Assembly (NCBI GenBank): GCA_002316805.1
Contig: DCEF01000020.1
Location: 199,899 to 263,898 of the forward strand
From: Ruminococcaceae bacterium UBA1036
GTDB lineage: Bacteria; Bacillota; Clostridia; Oscillospirales; Acutalibacteraceae
Length of the DNA: 64,000 bases
Direction: 5' to 3'
Of this stretch, positions 8,223 through 15,658 are shown piece by piece (positions within the stretch are counted from its first letter, which is position 1; every line of letters starts with the position of its first letter). Position numbers and translations under genes: made by a program. The notes beneath the pieces were generated by a model, which did not search any database, was not told the DNA's origin, and saw nothing but the letters and a program-made list of their open reading frames with translations.

Positions 8223-9434
8223 TCAAGTTGAAGCAGCTCTCAGCGTAACTGTCTTTCCAGTCCTGCATGCATTGTCCCATGTGGCTTGTGAAATCGCGCA
8301 TTGTGTCATAAACCACTTACGCCCCGGCAGGCAATAAGAAACCACCATTTGGAATAATCCATTTGCAGTCGGCACAAACGTGCTGCGGTAAAGCCATGCT
8401 TTATGAAGCACTACAGGGTCTTCACTCGGATAAAATTTTACTCCGCGCGTGAAATTAACTCCATCCATCGATTCAGCGAGGAACAGCGAAAAAGAATAAT
8501 GTGGCTTATAATATGCTGTCTGCAGCAGATAATATTTATCTTTATAAAGCACTATATCCTGATGCCATGGGAAAAAACCTTTTGGCAGAGATATCTGGCA
8601 TTGATGGAAATTTGTCCAGTTTACACCATTTATGCTTTCCGCATACATCAAGTGATTTGTATTGTCTCTGTACCAAAACTGGTATTTTCCTTTACGGCGA
8701 ATTATTGCAAGGCTCAGAATTGCTTTTTTTGAGGACTGCATGAGGCACGGCCTGCTCCAATGGATACCGTCAGTACTCCTCATACGGTAGTAATAATCAC
8801 ACCGATAGTCTGCGCCGCCAATTTTGGGCTTTCCATGGACATAGCGAAACCAAAGTTCCATTGCATCGCCATTCATAACAAGCTGAGGGTCAGAATAGTA
8901 GCCGCCATGATTTACATCTGATGGCAAACCTGTCACCGGATTCTTAAGCCCTTTAGGCACCACCCATGTTTTCAAGTCATTTGAAACAACGATGCTCGGA
9001 TTTTCAAGCTTGTAATTAGTCGATGGATATGGTGTCATCGACATCCAGTAGCGGTAGCCGTTCCACCCATTTTTGAAATAAAGGAGTTTTGGGTGCGTCT
9101 CCTGGTTTGAACCGTCATATGTCGGGATCAACAAAAGGTTATAGCGGCTTTTAAGTGCCAGAAAATCTTTCTTCGGTTTTGCAGGGATGCCGTCTTTTTT
9201 TAAAGGAATACATGAGTTGTTGCTCTTTTTAGCCACAGCTATTTTAGGAACAGGCCTGGTGCTTGAGTAGCTGCTCTTTTCAGTTGCAACTATTTTAGAA
9301 ACAGGCCTGGTACTTGAGTCACTCTGAGTGGCAGAAAACTGCTTTATGCAATAGTGAGGCAAGAAAATTGCCAATGCGACAGCCACAATGCCGCAAAATA
9401 TTGCCACAATTATCCATTTGCTCTTTTTTGTCAA
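8223..9434 (-). CDS. Membrane-anchored protein with glycosidase-like beta-propeller repeats, function unknown
   Basis: 403 residues from a TTG start at 9434, chosen because GGAGG lies 9 bases upstream. One N-terminal membrane helix (residues 7-26) is followed by a Ser/Lys-rich linker holding two 17-residue repeats starting SSTRPV (residues 40-73). The rest has repeated blade-like units of the kind YYRMRSTDGIHWS, YAESINGVNWT, FLAESMDGVNFT, each with an SxDGxxW/F pattern, and SDPQLV and WHQDIVL segments. This resembles the five-bladed propellers of GH32/GH43/GH117-like glycosidases and related carbohydrate-binding proteins. I cannot assign catalytic residues or a substrate. The protein would sit outside the membrane. 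It has its own near-consensus promoter and terminator, so it is a single-gene unit. Confidence 0.65.
   Translation of the reverse strand: MTKKSKWIIVAIFCGIVAVALAIFLPHYCIKQFSATQSDSSTRPVSKIVATEKSSYSSTRPVPKIAVAKKSNNSCIPLKKDGIPAKPKKDFLALKSRYNLLLIPTYDGSNQETHPKLLYFKNGWNGYRYWMSMTPYPSTNYKLENPSIVVSNDLKTWVVPKGLKNPVTGLPSDVNHGGYYSDPQLVMNGDAMELWFRYVHGKPKIGGADYRCDYYYRMRSTDGIHWSRPCLMQSSKKAILSLAIIRRKGKYQFWYRDNTNHLMYAESINGVNWTNFHQCQISLPKGFFPWHQDIVLYKDKYYLLQTAYYKPHYSFSLFLAESMDGVNFTRGVKFYPSEDPVVLHKAWLYRSTFVPTANGLFQMVVSYCLPGRKWFMTQCAISQATWDNACRTGKTVTLRAAST
9216..9317 (-). repeat. Two 51-bp tandem repeats in the linker of the propeller-like gene
   Basis: Two in-frame copies coding for SSTRPV(S/P)KI(V/A)(A/V)-type 17-residue units. 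The DNA copies share an AACAGGCCTGGT core at 9249 and 9300, 51 bp apart. Recent duplication within a spacer is likely. Confidence 0.75.
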
Positions 9435-9467
9435 TGAGACTAACCTCCATTTATCCTCTACGTCTGA

Positions 9468-9496
9468 ATTATATTCTGAAGAATAATAGAAGTCAA
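9468..9496 (-). promoter_or_regulatory. Promoter of the propeller-like gene
   Basis: Minus-strand TTGACT (9491-9496), 17-bp spacer, TATAAT (9468-9473). Confidence 0.7.
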
Positions 9497-9653
9497 TGTT
9501 TTCACCTTATCTGTAATCTCAATTATCAAAGTTGTTAACATTAGATGAGAATTCGGCAAATTTTGAGTTTTTACACTATAAAAAGCTTTAATAAATGTAT
9601 AGACAATGCAATTAATTAGCCGTATGCCGTGGAGTGAATTTAAAATTACATGA

Positions 9654-10451
9654 TCACATGGATTTTGATTTTTTCATGCAAGACTGCATTGCGTCGATAA
9701 CGGCACCGCGAAAATTGTCTTTTTCGAGAGTCGCCACAGCCTCAATAGTTGTGCCAGCAGGCGAGCACACCATATCTTTAAGCTCCCCTGGGTGTTTCCC
9801 AGTCTCCAGAAGCATTTTTGCGCTGCCGAAAACAGACTGCGCCGCAAATGTATAAGCTTTATTGCGCGGCATACCGCCCATTACGGCAGCGTCGGCCATA
9901 GCCTCAATAAACATAAACACATAAGCAGGTGAGCTTCCGCTTACTGCTGTGACAGCGTCCATCATGTTCTCGCTGACTGTTTCGGCCCTGCCAAAACTTT
10001 CAAAAAGGCTGCGCACCTGTTCAAGTTCTACGGGTGTCACCGTTTTACCTGGGCAAAGGGCTGTCATGCCTTCTCTCACCAAAGCAGGTGTATTCGGCAT
10101 AGCCCGTATCAGTTTAACTGGCCTGCCAAAAAGCTCCTCGAGCTGCGCAATGGTCATACCGGCCGCCAGTGTAACCACAATGCAGTTTTCAGGCACTGCT
10201 GAAGAAATCTCCTTTATAACATCCTTACAAACCTGCGGCTTAACCGCAAGCACAAGGATTTCGCTTTCCGACGCCGCTTTCTTGTTGTCTGGCGTAACGT
10301 CAATCCCGAAATTCTTATGTGCTATTTTCAGCTTGGGCAGAGTATGGTTTGAGGCAATGATTTCAGCCGGTTTAAGTGCACCTGAAGCAAGGATACCGCT
10401 TATCATGGCATTAGCCATATTGCCGCAACCGATAAAGCCAATCTTTTTCAT
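9654..10451 (-). CDS. proC: Pyrroline-5-carboxylate reductase
   Basis: 265 residues, normal length. Reduces 1-pyrroline-5-carboxylate to proline with NAD(P)H. The N-terminal Rossmann motif is IGFIGCGNMANAMISG, and the family signature AVSGSSPAYVFMFIEAMADA with the PRNKAY and SPAGTTIEAV segments is present. GGGGTGAAG precedes the ATG. It is a single-gene unit with its own promoter; proA and proB are not in the window. Confidence 0.95.
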   Translation of the reverse strand: MKKIGFIGCGNMANAMISGILASGALKPAEIIASNHTLPKLKIAHKNFGIDVTPDNKKAASESEILVLAVKPQVCKDVIKEISSAVPENCIVVTLAAGMTIAQLEELFGRPVKLIRAMPNTPALVREGMTALCPGKTVTPVELEQVRSLFESFGRAETVSENMMDAVTAVSGSSPAYVFMFIEAMADAAVMGGMPRNKAYTFAAQSVFGSAKMLLETGKHPGELKDMVCSPAGTTIEAVATLEKDNFRGAVIDAMQSCMKKSKSM

Positions 10452-10497
10452 TAAACTTCACCCCTTTTATAATTTCCACATAAAAAATATCTACTCC

Positions 10498-10526
10498 ATT
10501 ATAACTTAATTTAATCTTCCATGCAA
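10498..10526 (-). promoter_or_regulatory. proC promoter
   Basis: Minus-strand TTGCAT (10521-10526), 17-bp spacer, TATAAT (10498-10503). Confidence 0.7.
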
Positions 10527-10606
10527 GCAAATAGCATCAACTGCCACATATAACAATCATCATAAAACTATATATCTATTTAAACAAAATATGTTATTGG
10601 TAATTG

Positions 10607-11896
10607 TTAATTTTCCCGTAGATCCAATATCCATTCAATCCATTTTCCAATGGTACGTGAACGGCGCTCCATTGTGTTCAATGAGTTTACATGATATATC
10701 GTACTCTTTTGCATGGTCTTAGAAATTTCGCAAGTTGTTAGAGGTGCCAATTTTACAAAATATTCTTTAAGCACTTTATTGAAAACTTCATGCTTTAAAA
10801 TTTGTTTTACAATTCCTAAGCATTTTTCTTTATGACGTTTTGACATTATCAGTTTACCAAGATCTGTCAGTCGAAATACAGTCTCATTATTTTCATTTTT
10901 TATTTTTTCTAATAATCCTAAGTATTTAGCTCCATTTGTATAGTATTCTGTTTGGCGTGATGTAAAAGCATAATTATTGGTTATTTCATCAGATTGTAAT
11001 TCACTTTTATCAGCTAATAAGCTAAGTAAGTCCACTATCCTATAAAAATTATCGCATTGTGGAAATGGGACTTCAGGTTCAGGCTCAACTTTAGATGAAA
11101 TTAAAACATCATAAATATCATCCAATGAAATAAGTTCAGAAGCAATTATATAGTTCTTTTGTTCAATTAGTTTAATTGAATTATATACCTTGCTATCTTG
11201 AAATTCAAAAACGAAAAATGAAAATACATCATTCGAAAACGTCATGAAAACAGGCATTACAGGTTTTTGTATTTTTGCACTCCAAAGCCTGTATGGATAA
11301 TACAATTGCCTGACGAGAAAATTATTTGCTGAATAATTTTTAGCCTCAATCAAAATTAATGCATTCGGTGATTCATAACCTCCATCAATTTCTATTTGTG
11401 AATTTTTAACCTCGATTTCTTTGTATTTTTGCTGCTTGTCCGAACTCTTAATCCAGAAATTAAAATCTTCCGAAGACATGCGTCCGCTTACAGTAGGTAA
11501 AGTGTGCTCACCACACAAGTCATCGATTATGCCTGAGGCATAAGCACAATTTAAGCAAGCACCCTCAGAGTAGAGGTCACTTGCGTTAATACTTTCTATA
11601 TATTCAGGCAATGTAAAAAATTTTGTTTTTTTATTTTCATATTGAACATCCTGATAGGCATCATAGGAACCGATTATATAATTTCCTCGGGTAATTGGTA
11701 ATATTGACAAATGGTTTCTTTTAAAAATATCCGGCAGGTTTTCTCTGTTGTCAAACTTTGTCATAAGGCGTGCTTCATGCACTTTATTAATTTGTTTTGA
11801 AGAAATTATGAAAAAGCCATTTGAATTTATAGCATTTAAAATATCATAGTCAGCAAATAGCGAATCCCAGTCTTTATCTATTTGTCTTAATTTCAT
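10607..11896 (-). CDS. Putative type II restriction endonuclease, PD-(D/E)XK fold
   Basis: 429 residues. It overlaps the 3' end of the adjacent DNA adenine methylase by 23 bp in another frame, the classic layout of a restriction-modification pair. IEID171GG, then about a dozen residues later LIE184AK186N, fits a PD-(D/E)XK nuclease core (D171, E184, K186 proposed catalytic). A CLNCAYASGIIDDLC segment (residues 115-128) precedes it. The C-terminal third (from about 300) has a winged-helix look: TSRQTEYYTNGAKYLGLLE, then FRLTDLGKLI. It does not resemble the DpnII or MboI endonucleases as I recall them, so the cleavage site is not certain even though the methylase is DpnII-like. The region is clearly more AT-rich than its neighbours, suggesting horizontal acquisition. 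Confidence 0.7.
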   Translation of the reverse strand: MKLRQIDKDWDSLFADYDILNAINSNGFFIISSKQINKVHEARLMTKFDNRENLPDIFKRNHLSILPITRGNYIIGSYDAYQDVQYENKKTKFFTLPEYIESINASDLYSEGACLNCAYASGIIDDLCGEHTLPTVSGRMSSEDFNFWIKSSDKQQKYKEIEVKNSQIEIDGGYESPNALILIEAKNYSANNFLVRQLYYPYRLWSAKIQKPVMPVFMTFSNDVFSFFVFEFQDSKVYNSIKLIEQKNYIIASELISLDDIYDVLISSKVEPEPEVPFPQCDNFYRIVDLLSLLADKSELQSDEITNNYAFTSRQTEYYTNGAKYLGLLEKIKNENNETVFRLTDLGKLIMSKRHKEKCLGIVKQILKHEVFNKVLKEYFVKLAPLTTCEISKTMQKSTIYHVNSLNTMERRSRTIGKWIEWILDLREN

Positions 11897-12725
11897 AATT
11901 TCTTATAAGTACCTCTTTTACTTCTCCTCTTGCATCAGGATTGCTGTTAATTGATCTGTTTGCCGTGACATAATCAATATGATATTTTTTGCTGTTATAT
12001 AAACTAATAATAAAAGGCGACGATGAATTAGAGAGCAGCCAACGCACTCCCTTATCAGTAAGCTTATCACATAAATTTTTAAGCCGGATTTGATCTTTTT
12101 TTGTGAATCCGTTAACTGTGTAACCAGTAAAATTGCTGCTGTCACTAACTGGATAGTACGGAGGATCAAAATAGACAAATGAGGAGTGTTCACATCCGGT
12201 TAATGCTTGCTCAAAGTCCATATTAAGGAGTTCAATATGGCCCGTGTTTAAATAATTGCTAACTGCGCGTAGCACTTTTTCATTAACAATATTTGGATTT
12301 TTATACCGTCCAAATGGGGCATTAAACTCTCCATTTTTATTAACACGGAATAAGCCATTATAACAAGTCTTATTTAAGTAAATTAATCTTGAAGCCCTTT
12401 GGATATTATTCATTTCGTTATACCGCGGCGTACGATCTAATCCACGTATTTTATAAAAATAATCTGCTTCATTCCTATGCTTGCGTAAATCTAAAATGAG
12501 GGCATCCACATGATTTTTAATTACATCATACATATTGATTAATTCTGTATTATTATCATTAACTATCGCATGACCAGGTTGAAGGGAAAACAGGACCGCG
12601 CCACCACCTAAAAACGGTTCATAATATGTACCAATATTTTTAGGAACTAATTTTTTTATTTTTGGCAGTAATTGTCTTTTCCCTCCTGCCCATTTTAAGA
12701 CTGGCTGTACAACTTTATTTTTCAT
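11874..12725 (-). CDS. DNA adenine-N6 methyltransferase, D12 class (M.DpnII/Dam-like)
   Basis: 283 residues, the normal length for the group. Order of motifs is that of alpha-type N6-adenine methylases: LKWAGGKRQLLPKI (residues 10-23) and YYEPFLGGGA for S-adenosylmethionine, then VYFDPPYYP (DPPY at 187-190) for the target base, and LLSNSSS. The central segment IQRASRLIYLNKTCYNGLFR matches the M.DpnII/Dam lineage that modifies GATC, so GATC or a related site is the likely target. It protects the host from the overlapping endonuclease. A TTGACA/TAAAAT promoter lies upstream, and AGAGGA precedes the ATG. Strongly AT-rich compared with proC and hflX on either side. Confidence 0.9.
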   Translation of the reverse strand: MKNKVVQPVLKWAGGKRQLLPKIKKLVPKNIGTYYEPFLGGGAVLFSLQPGHAIVNDNNTELINMYDVIKNHVDALILDLRKHRNEADYFYKIRGLDRTPRYNEMNNIQRASRLIYLNKTCYNGLFRVNKNGEFNAPFGRYKNPNIVNEKVLRAVSNYLNTGHIELLNMDFEQALTGCEHSSFVYFDPPYYPVSDSSNFTGYTVNGFTKKDQIRLKNLCDKLTDKGVRWLLSNSSSPFIISLYNSKKYHIDYVTANRSINSNPDARGEVKEVLIRNYEIKTNR

Positions 12726-12806
12726 AGAAATGTCCTCTTAATAAAATCACTGTCAAAAGAATATGTGTACTTCATATTTTAAGAGTAGATAAAATTCAAT
12801 AAATTT

Positions 12807-12834
12807 ATTTTACAGCATTTTGCGAAATTGTCAA
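12807..12834 (-). promoter_or_regulatory. Promoter of the restriction-modification operon
   Basis: Minus-strand TTGACA (12829-12834), 16-bp spacer, TAAAAT (12807-12812). The rest of the 290-bp gap to hflX is AT-rich without other clear features; no controller (C) protein gene is seen. Confidence 0.6.
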
Positions 12835-13017
12835 TTAGCTAAGTTGCATAGTATTCTGAATTATATTTTATACTGCCAATCATTTCTTATTTTAACCATC
12901 AATTCTCAACGATTTTTTGTAAATGATAATACAGCGCATCAATGAAATGCCTATAGTTCCGTAAAATAAGTCGATTTTTGTATAAAACTGTTATATTCAT
13001 GAAAGGGGGTGTTCTTT

Positions 13018-14277
13018 GTGGAAATGCACGAAACCATAGCAAGTAGGGTAACTGCCCTTCTTATAGAGCCGGACTTTGGCCAGTGGGATGCAAAATCTTC
13101 GCTTGCAGAGCTCTACGCACTCACCCGCAGCGCGGGCGCAGAGCCGTTCGGTGCAGTCACACAGAAACGCCCGTCGCCTGACGCTGCTACATGTGTGGGC
13201 CGCGGCATAATGGAGCAGGTTGCGAATTTCTGCAAAGAGTACAATATTGACCTGCTGATTTTTGACTGTGAGCTTTCCCCAACACAGCTTCGAAACATTG
13301 AAAATATTTCCGGTGTGAGCACGGTAGACCGGACTATGCTCATCCTCCATATTTTCGCGCTGAACGCAAAAAGCCGTGAAGGGCGGCTCCAGGCAGAACT
13401 CGCACGGCTTAAATATATGCTGCCGAGGCTTTCAGGGCAGCATGGTGGGCTTTCACGCCTTGGGGGCGGCATAGGCACACGCGGCCCAGGCGAAAGCAAG
13501 CTTGAAACCGACCGCCGCCACATACGCCGTAAAATTGACTCACTTAAGTGCCAGCTTGAAGAACTGGAAAAACGCCGTGAACAGACAAGCAACAGGCGTA
13601 AAAAAGAGGGGATAATCACTGTCGCGCTCGTAGGTTACACAAATTCAGGTAAATCCACTCTTATGAATTTTCTTACAAACGCCGGCGTCCTTGCGGAAGA
13701 CAGGCTCTTTGCCACACTCGACCCCACTGCGCGTGCCCTGAAACTGCCATGCGGAGAAAGAGTAATGCTGATAGACACAGTCGGTTTTCTGCGCCGCCTT
13801 CCGCATCAGCTTATAGAAGCGTTCCACTCTACGCTTGAAATGGCGGCTTCTGCAGACGTAATACTGAACGTCTGCGACGCTTCAAACCCTGAAGCCCCTG
13901 CACATCTCAAAGTTACAAATGACACCCTAAGTAGCCTCGGTTGTACCGGCCAGCCGATTATCCCAGTCCTTAACAAATGCGACCTTGTGCCGGAGATAAA
14001 GTCCATGCCGATGATTGGGCAGGCCGTGCGCATAAGCGCAAAAACCGGCGATGGGATAGACAGCCTCCTCAATGCCACTGAAGCATGCCTGCCAATTTCC
14101 GGCCCCATAGAGCTTCTTGTGCCATACTCAGAAGCTGCCCTCACAGAATGTATACGCTCATGCAGCGCGGTGGAAAAAGAAGAATTCACACCCGAAGGTT
14201 GCCGGTTGACGGCACGCATACCGCACAGCCTCGCCGGCCGTGTGAAAAAATATATCGTCAAAAGCAGCCTTTGTTAA
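13018..14277 (+). CDS. hflX: Ribosome-associated GTPase HflX
   Basis: 419 residues from GTG 13018; the purine run AAAGGGGG (13002-13008) is 8-9 bases upstream, whereas it abuts the earlier GTG at 13009. N-terminal HflX domain, then the glycine-rich linker SRLGGGIGTRGPGESKLETD and a coiled segment, then the G domain with G1 VGYTNSGKST, G3 DTVGF and G4 NKCD. HflX binds the 50S subunit and splits or rescues stalled ribosomes after stress. It is a single-gene unit here. A hairpin terminator follows. Confidence 0.95.
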   Translation: MEMHETIASRVTALLIEPDFGQWDAKSSLAELYALTRSAGAEPFGAVTQKRPSPDAATCVGRGIMEQVANFCKEYNIDLLIFDCELSPTQLRNIENISGVSTVDRTMLILHIFALNAKSREGRLQAELARLKYMLPRLSGQHGGLSRLGGGIGTRGPGESKLETDRRHIRRKIDSLKCQLEELEKRREQTSNRRKKEGIITVALVGYTNSGKSTLMNFLTNAGVLAEDRLFATLDPTARALKLPCGERVMLIDTVGFLRRLPHQLIEAFHSTLEMAASADVILNVCDASNPEAPAHLKVTNDTLSSLGCTGQPIIPVLNKCDLVPEIKSMPMIGQAVRISAKTGDGIDSLLNATEACLPISGPIELLVPYSEAALTECIRSCSAVEKEEFTPEGCRLTARIPHSLAGRVKKYIVKSSLC

Positions 14278-14304
14278 AGGCAATTTCAGATTACTGCTTT
14301 TGTG

Positions 14305-14896
14305 CCATAAAAAGAAGGCCCCGGCAGAAGCCGGAGCCAATTTATTTATTTCTACAGTTCCGAGACCATTTTTCATGCAATGGCGTAATGTCAAATGCAG
14401 TCAAGCTTAAACTCTCAGCAGAATTAATGTAGGTACATTGGAATCACCTTTAGTAACACACCGGAACCTTTTTCGTATGTCGGCTGCCTTTCAATTGCCA
14501 GATTAAAACCCGTTTTCCTTAGATACGGCGCTTCTTAATGGAAGCTGCATCAGGCTGCAAAGTCAGTTCATACCGGCCCCTTGTAATCTGAAACATTCTT
14601 TCGGTGCTGCATTGGTATCTGCTCCTTTAACTTCTAAAATTAAAGCTGCAGAGCAACTGGAAGATAAGCTGTATTTGGGCCTCATTCCCTTCAATTCATT
14701 TTTAACAGTTATGGCCCAACAGACCCGACCGAGGCTGTGAGGTCTCTTCATCCTCGCCCATTGGACTCACTCCCTTCAACGAAAAGTTTAGATCCTCATC
14801 GATGCGCCATACGCCTGCCCTTTATCTATAAGCTCCTGTATCCGAATTGCCAAGGCCAAGCCCGCATCTCTTTAAATCGTCCCTTTTCTTTTTTCT
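14305..14896 (-). ncRNA. Candidate large structured noncoding RNA (about 590 nt), family unknown
   Basis: A perfect consensus promoter (14903-14931) reads leftward into about 590 bp that end at the terminator at 14311-14345. No ORF longer than about 62 codons is found, and none has good family-like features. The transcript is rich in local helices: TTGGGCC/GGCCCAA around 14678-14718, CTTTAA/TTAAAG near 14630, GCTTC(CATTAA)GAAGC near 14535, AATGT(ACCT)ACATT near 14434, and a longer-range AGATAC/GTATCT pair. A module made of a Shine-Dalgarno-like purine run and CCAATG occurs three times (CATTGG on the plus strand at 14759, 14610 and 14436). I checked for tmRNA, RNase P, SRP and T-box signatures and saw none. 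It could be a new or ornate-type RNA, or a decayed gene under a good promoter. Confidence 0.5.
14311..14345. terminator. Bidirectional terminator after hflX and the leftward noncoding unit
   Basis: GGCCCCGGC (14317-14325), loop AGAA, GCCGGAGCC (14330-14338). Rightward it is followed by an AATTTATTTATTT stretch, leftward by TTCTTTTT, which is the stronger signal. Confidence 0.75.
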
Positions 14897-14902
14897 GGCT
14901 TT

Positions 14903-14931
14903 ATTATAAGCCGCTTTATTGCCTATGTCAA
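14903..14931 (-). promoter_or_regulatory. Perfect consensus sigma-A promoter of the leftward noncoding unit
   Basis: Minus-strand TTGACA (14926-14931), 17-bp spacer, TATAAT (14903-14908). It is back to back with the rightward promoter of the DUF1292 gene, with only 8 bp between the two -35 boxes. Confidence 0.85.
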
Positions 14932-14939
14932 TAGTATTT

Positions 14940-14968
14940 TTGATATTTTTAAAATATTTTAGTATAAT
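14940..14968 (+). promoter_or_regulatory. Promoter of the DUF1292 gene and downstream RNA
   Basis: TTGATA (14940-14945), 17-bp spacer, TATAAT (14963-14968), reading rightward. Confidence 0.8.
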
Positions 14969-15080
14969 TTTGTAGCCCTCTATTTTCCTGTTGACTTTAT
15001 CCGGATGCCGGGATAGAATAAGTACCAGCGATGTACAAAGCGTGGTTAACAGTTTGCCGTACAAGGGGGCCTTTTACCGA

Positions 15081-15386
15081 ATGCACAATGAGTATAGTCC
15101 TGATCTTCTCAACCTGATTGATGAAGACGGCAAAGAGCACGAATTTGAAATCCTTGATGCAATCGAAAACGACGAAGGTCGTTTTTATGCCCTGCAGCCA
15201 ATTTACAGCGACCCGAAAGAGCAGGTCGATGCACAAGGCTCATATTATATATTTGAAGCTGTCGAAGAAGACGGTGAGCAGCAGTTTGAAGAAGTCGAAG
15301 ATGAGGCGCTGCTCAATGACCTGTCGGCAGAATTTGAAAGCCATTTTGATGATTTTTATGGCAGTGATGACGGCAGCGGCAAATAA
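15081..15386 (+). CDS. DUF1292 (YrzB-like) acidic protein
   Basis: 101 residues from ATG 15081, with AAGGGGG at 15063-15069; upstream codons in the same frame (from 14991) lie in the 5' leader and do not look like protein. Strongly acidic small protein with the DUF1292 layout: LIDEDGKEHEFEILDAIE, then YALQPIY and YYIFEAVEEDG. In Bacillus the family member yrzB sits beside ruvX; here ruvX is 8.7 kb away. The biochemical role of the family is not known. The gene is probably co-transcribed with the structured RNA region that follows. Confidence 0.8.
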   Translation: MHNEYSPDLLNLIDEDGKEHEFEILDAIENDEGRFYALQPIYSDPKEQVDAQGSYYIFEAVEEDGEQQFEEVEDEALLNDLSAEFESHFDDFYGSDDGSGK

Positions 15387-15445
15387 CAGACAGAAAACAT
15401 CCTGCCTGATGCGCGGACCAGTGTATAAATAACCCTACAATTATT

Positions 15446-15600
15446 AATAGGGAGCTTTGGCTCCGGCGGCGGACTTCAGACCTCCCGGCTTTTGCCGGAC
15501 GAAGGGAGTGCGAAACCGTTGGGCGGGCACCCACCTGCTTATGGTAGCAGGTTATTCAGCACTTTACGGTCAGGCGGGCTTTTATTGAAAAAATACGGGG
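15446..15600 (+). ncRNA. Structured RNA element, possibly 6S RNA
   Basis: This intergenic stretch is much more GC-rich and structured than ordinary spacers here. Visible helices: GGAGC(TTTG)GCTCC near 15449, CCGGC(TTTT)GCCGG near 15493, ACCTGC(TTATGGTA)GCAGGT near 15540, and ACCGT pairing with ACGGT around an internal TGGGCGGGCACCCA segment. About 195 nt separate the first hairpin from the end of the terminator, close to the size of 6S RNA. The GTTGGG...CACCCACCT and AGGTTATTCAGC stretches recall Firmicute 6S RNAs, but this is from memory, and a convincing 5'-3' closing stem is only weakly supported. Downstream of DUF1292 and upstream of a bidirectional terminator. Confidence 0.45.
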
Positions 15601-15642
15601 CTGTTGCAAAGCGAAAGCTTTACAACAGCCCCTTTTTATTCT
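15598..15642. terminator. Strong bidirectional terminator between the RNA unit and serA
   Basis: GGGGCTGTTG (about 15598-15607) pairs with CAACAGCCCC; the arms are extended inward by AAAGC(GAAA)GCTTT. TTTTT follows rightward and a TATTTTTT stretch follows leftward, so it can end both the DUF1292/RNA unit and serA. Confidence 0.85.
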
Positions 15643-15658
15643 CTACAATTTATGTTTC

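Noticed and set aside
14563..14751. 62-codon leftward ORF starting MKRPHSLGRVC
   Set aside because: No recognisable family, composition not gene-like, no ribosome site at its ATG, and it falls inside the structured leftward transcript; treated as part of the candidate ncRNA.
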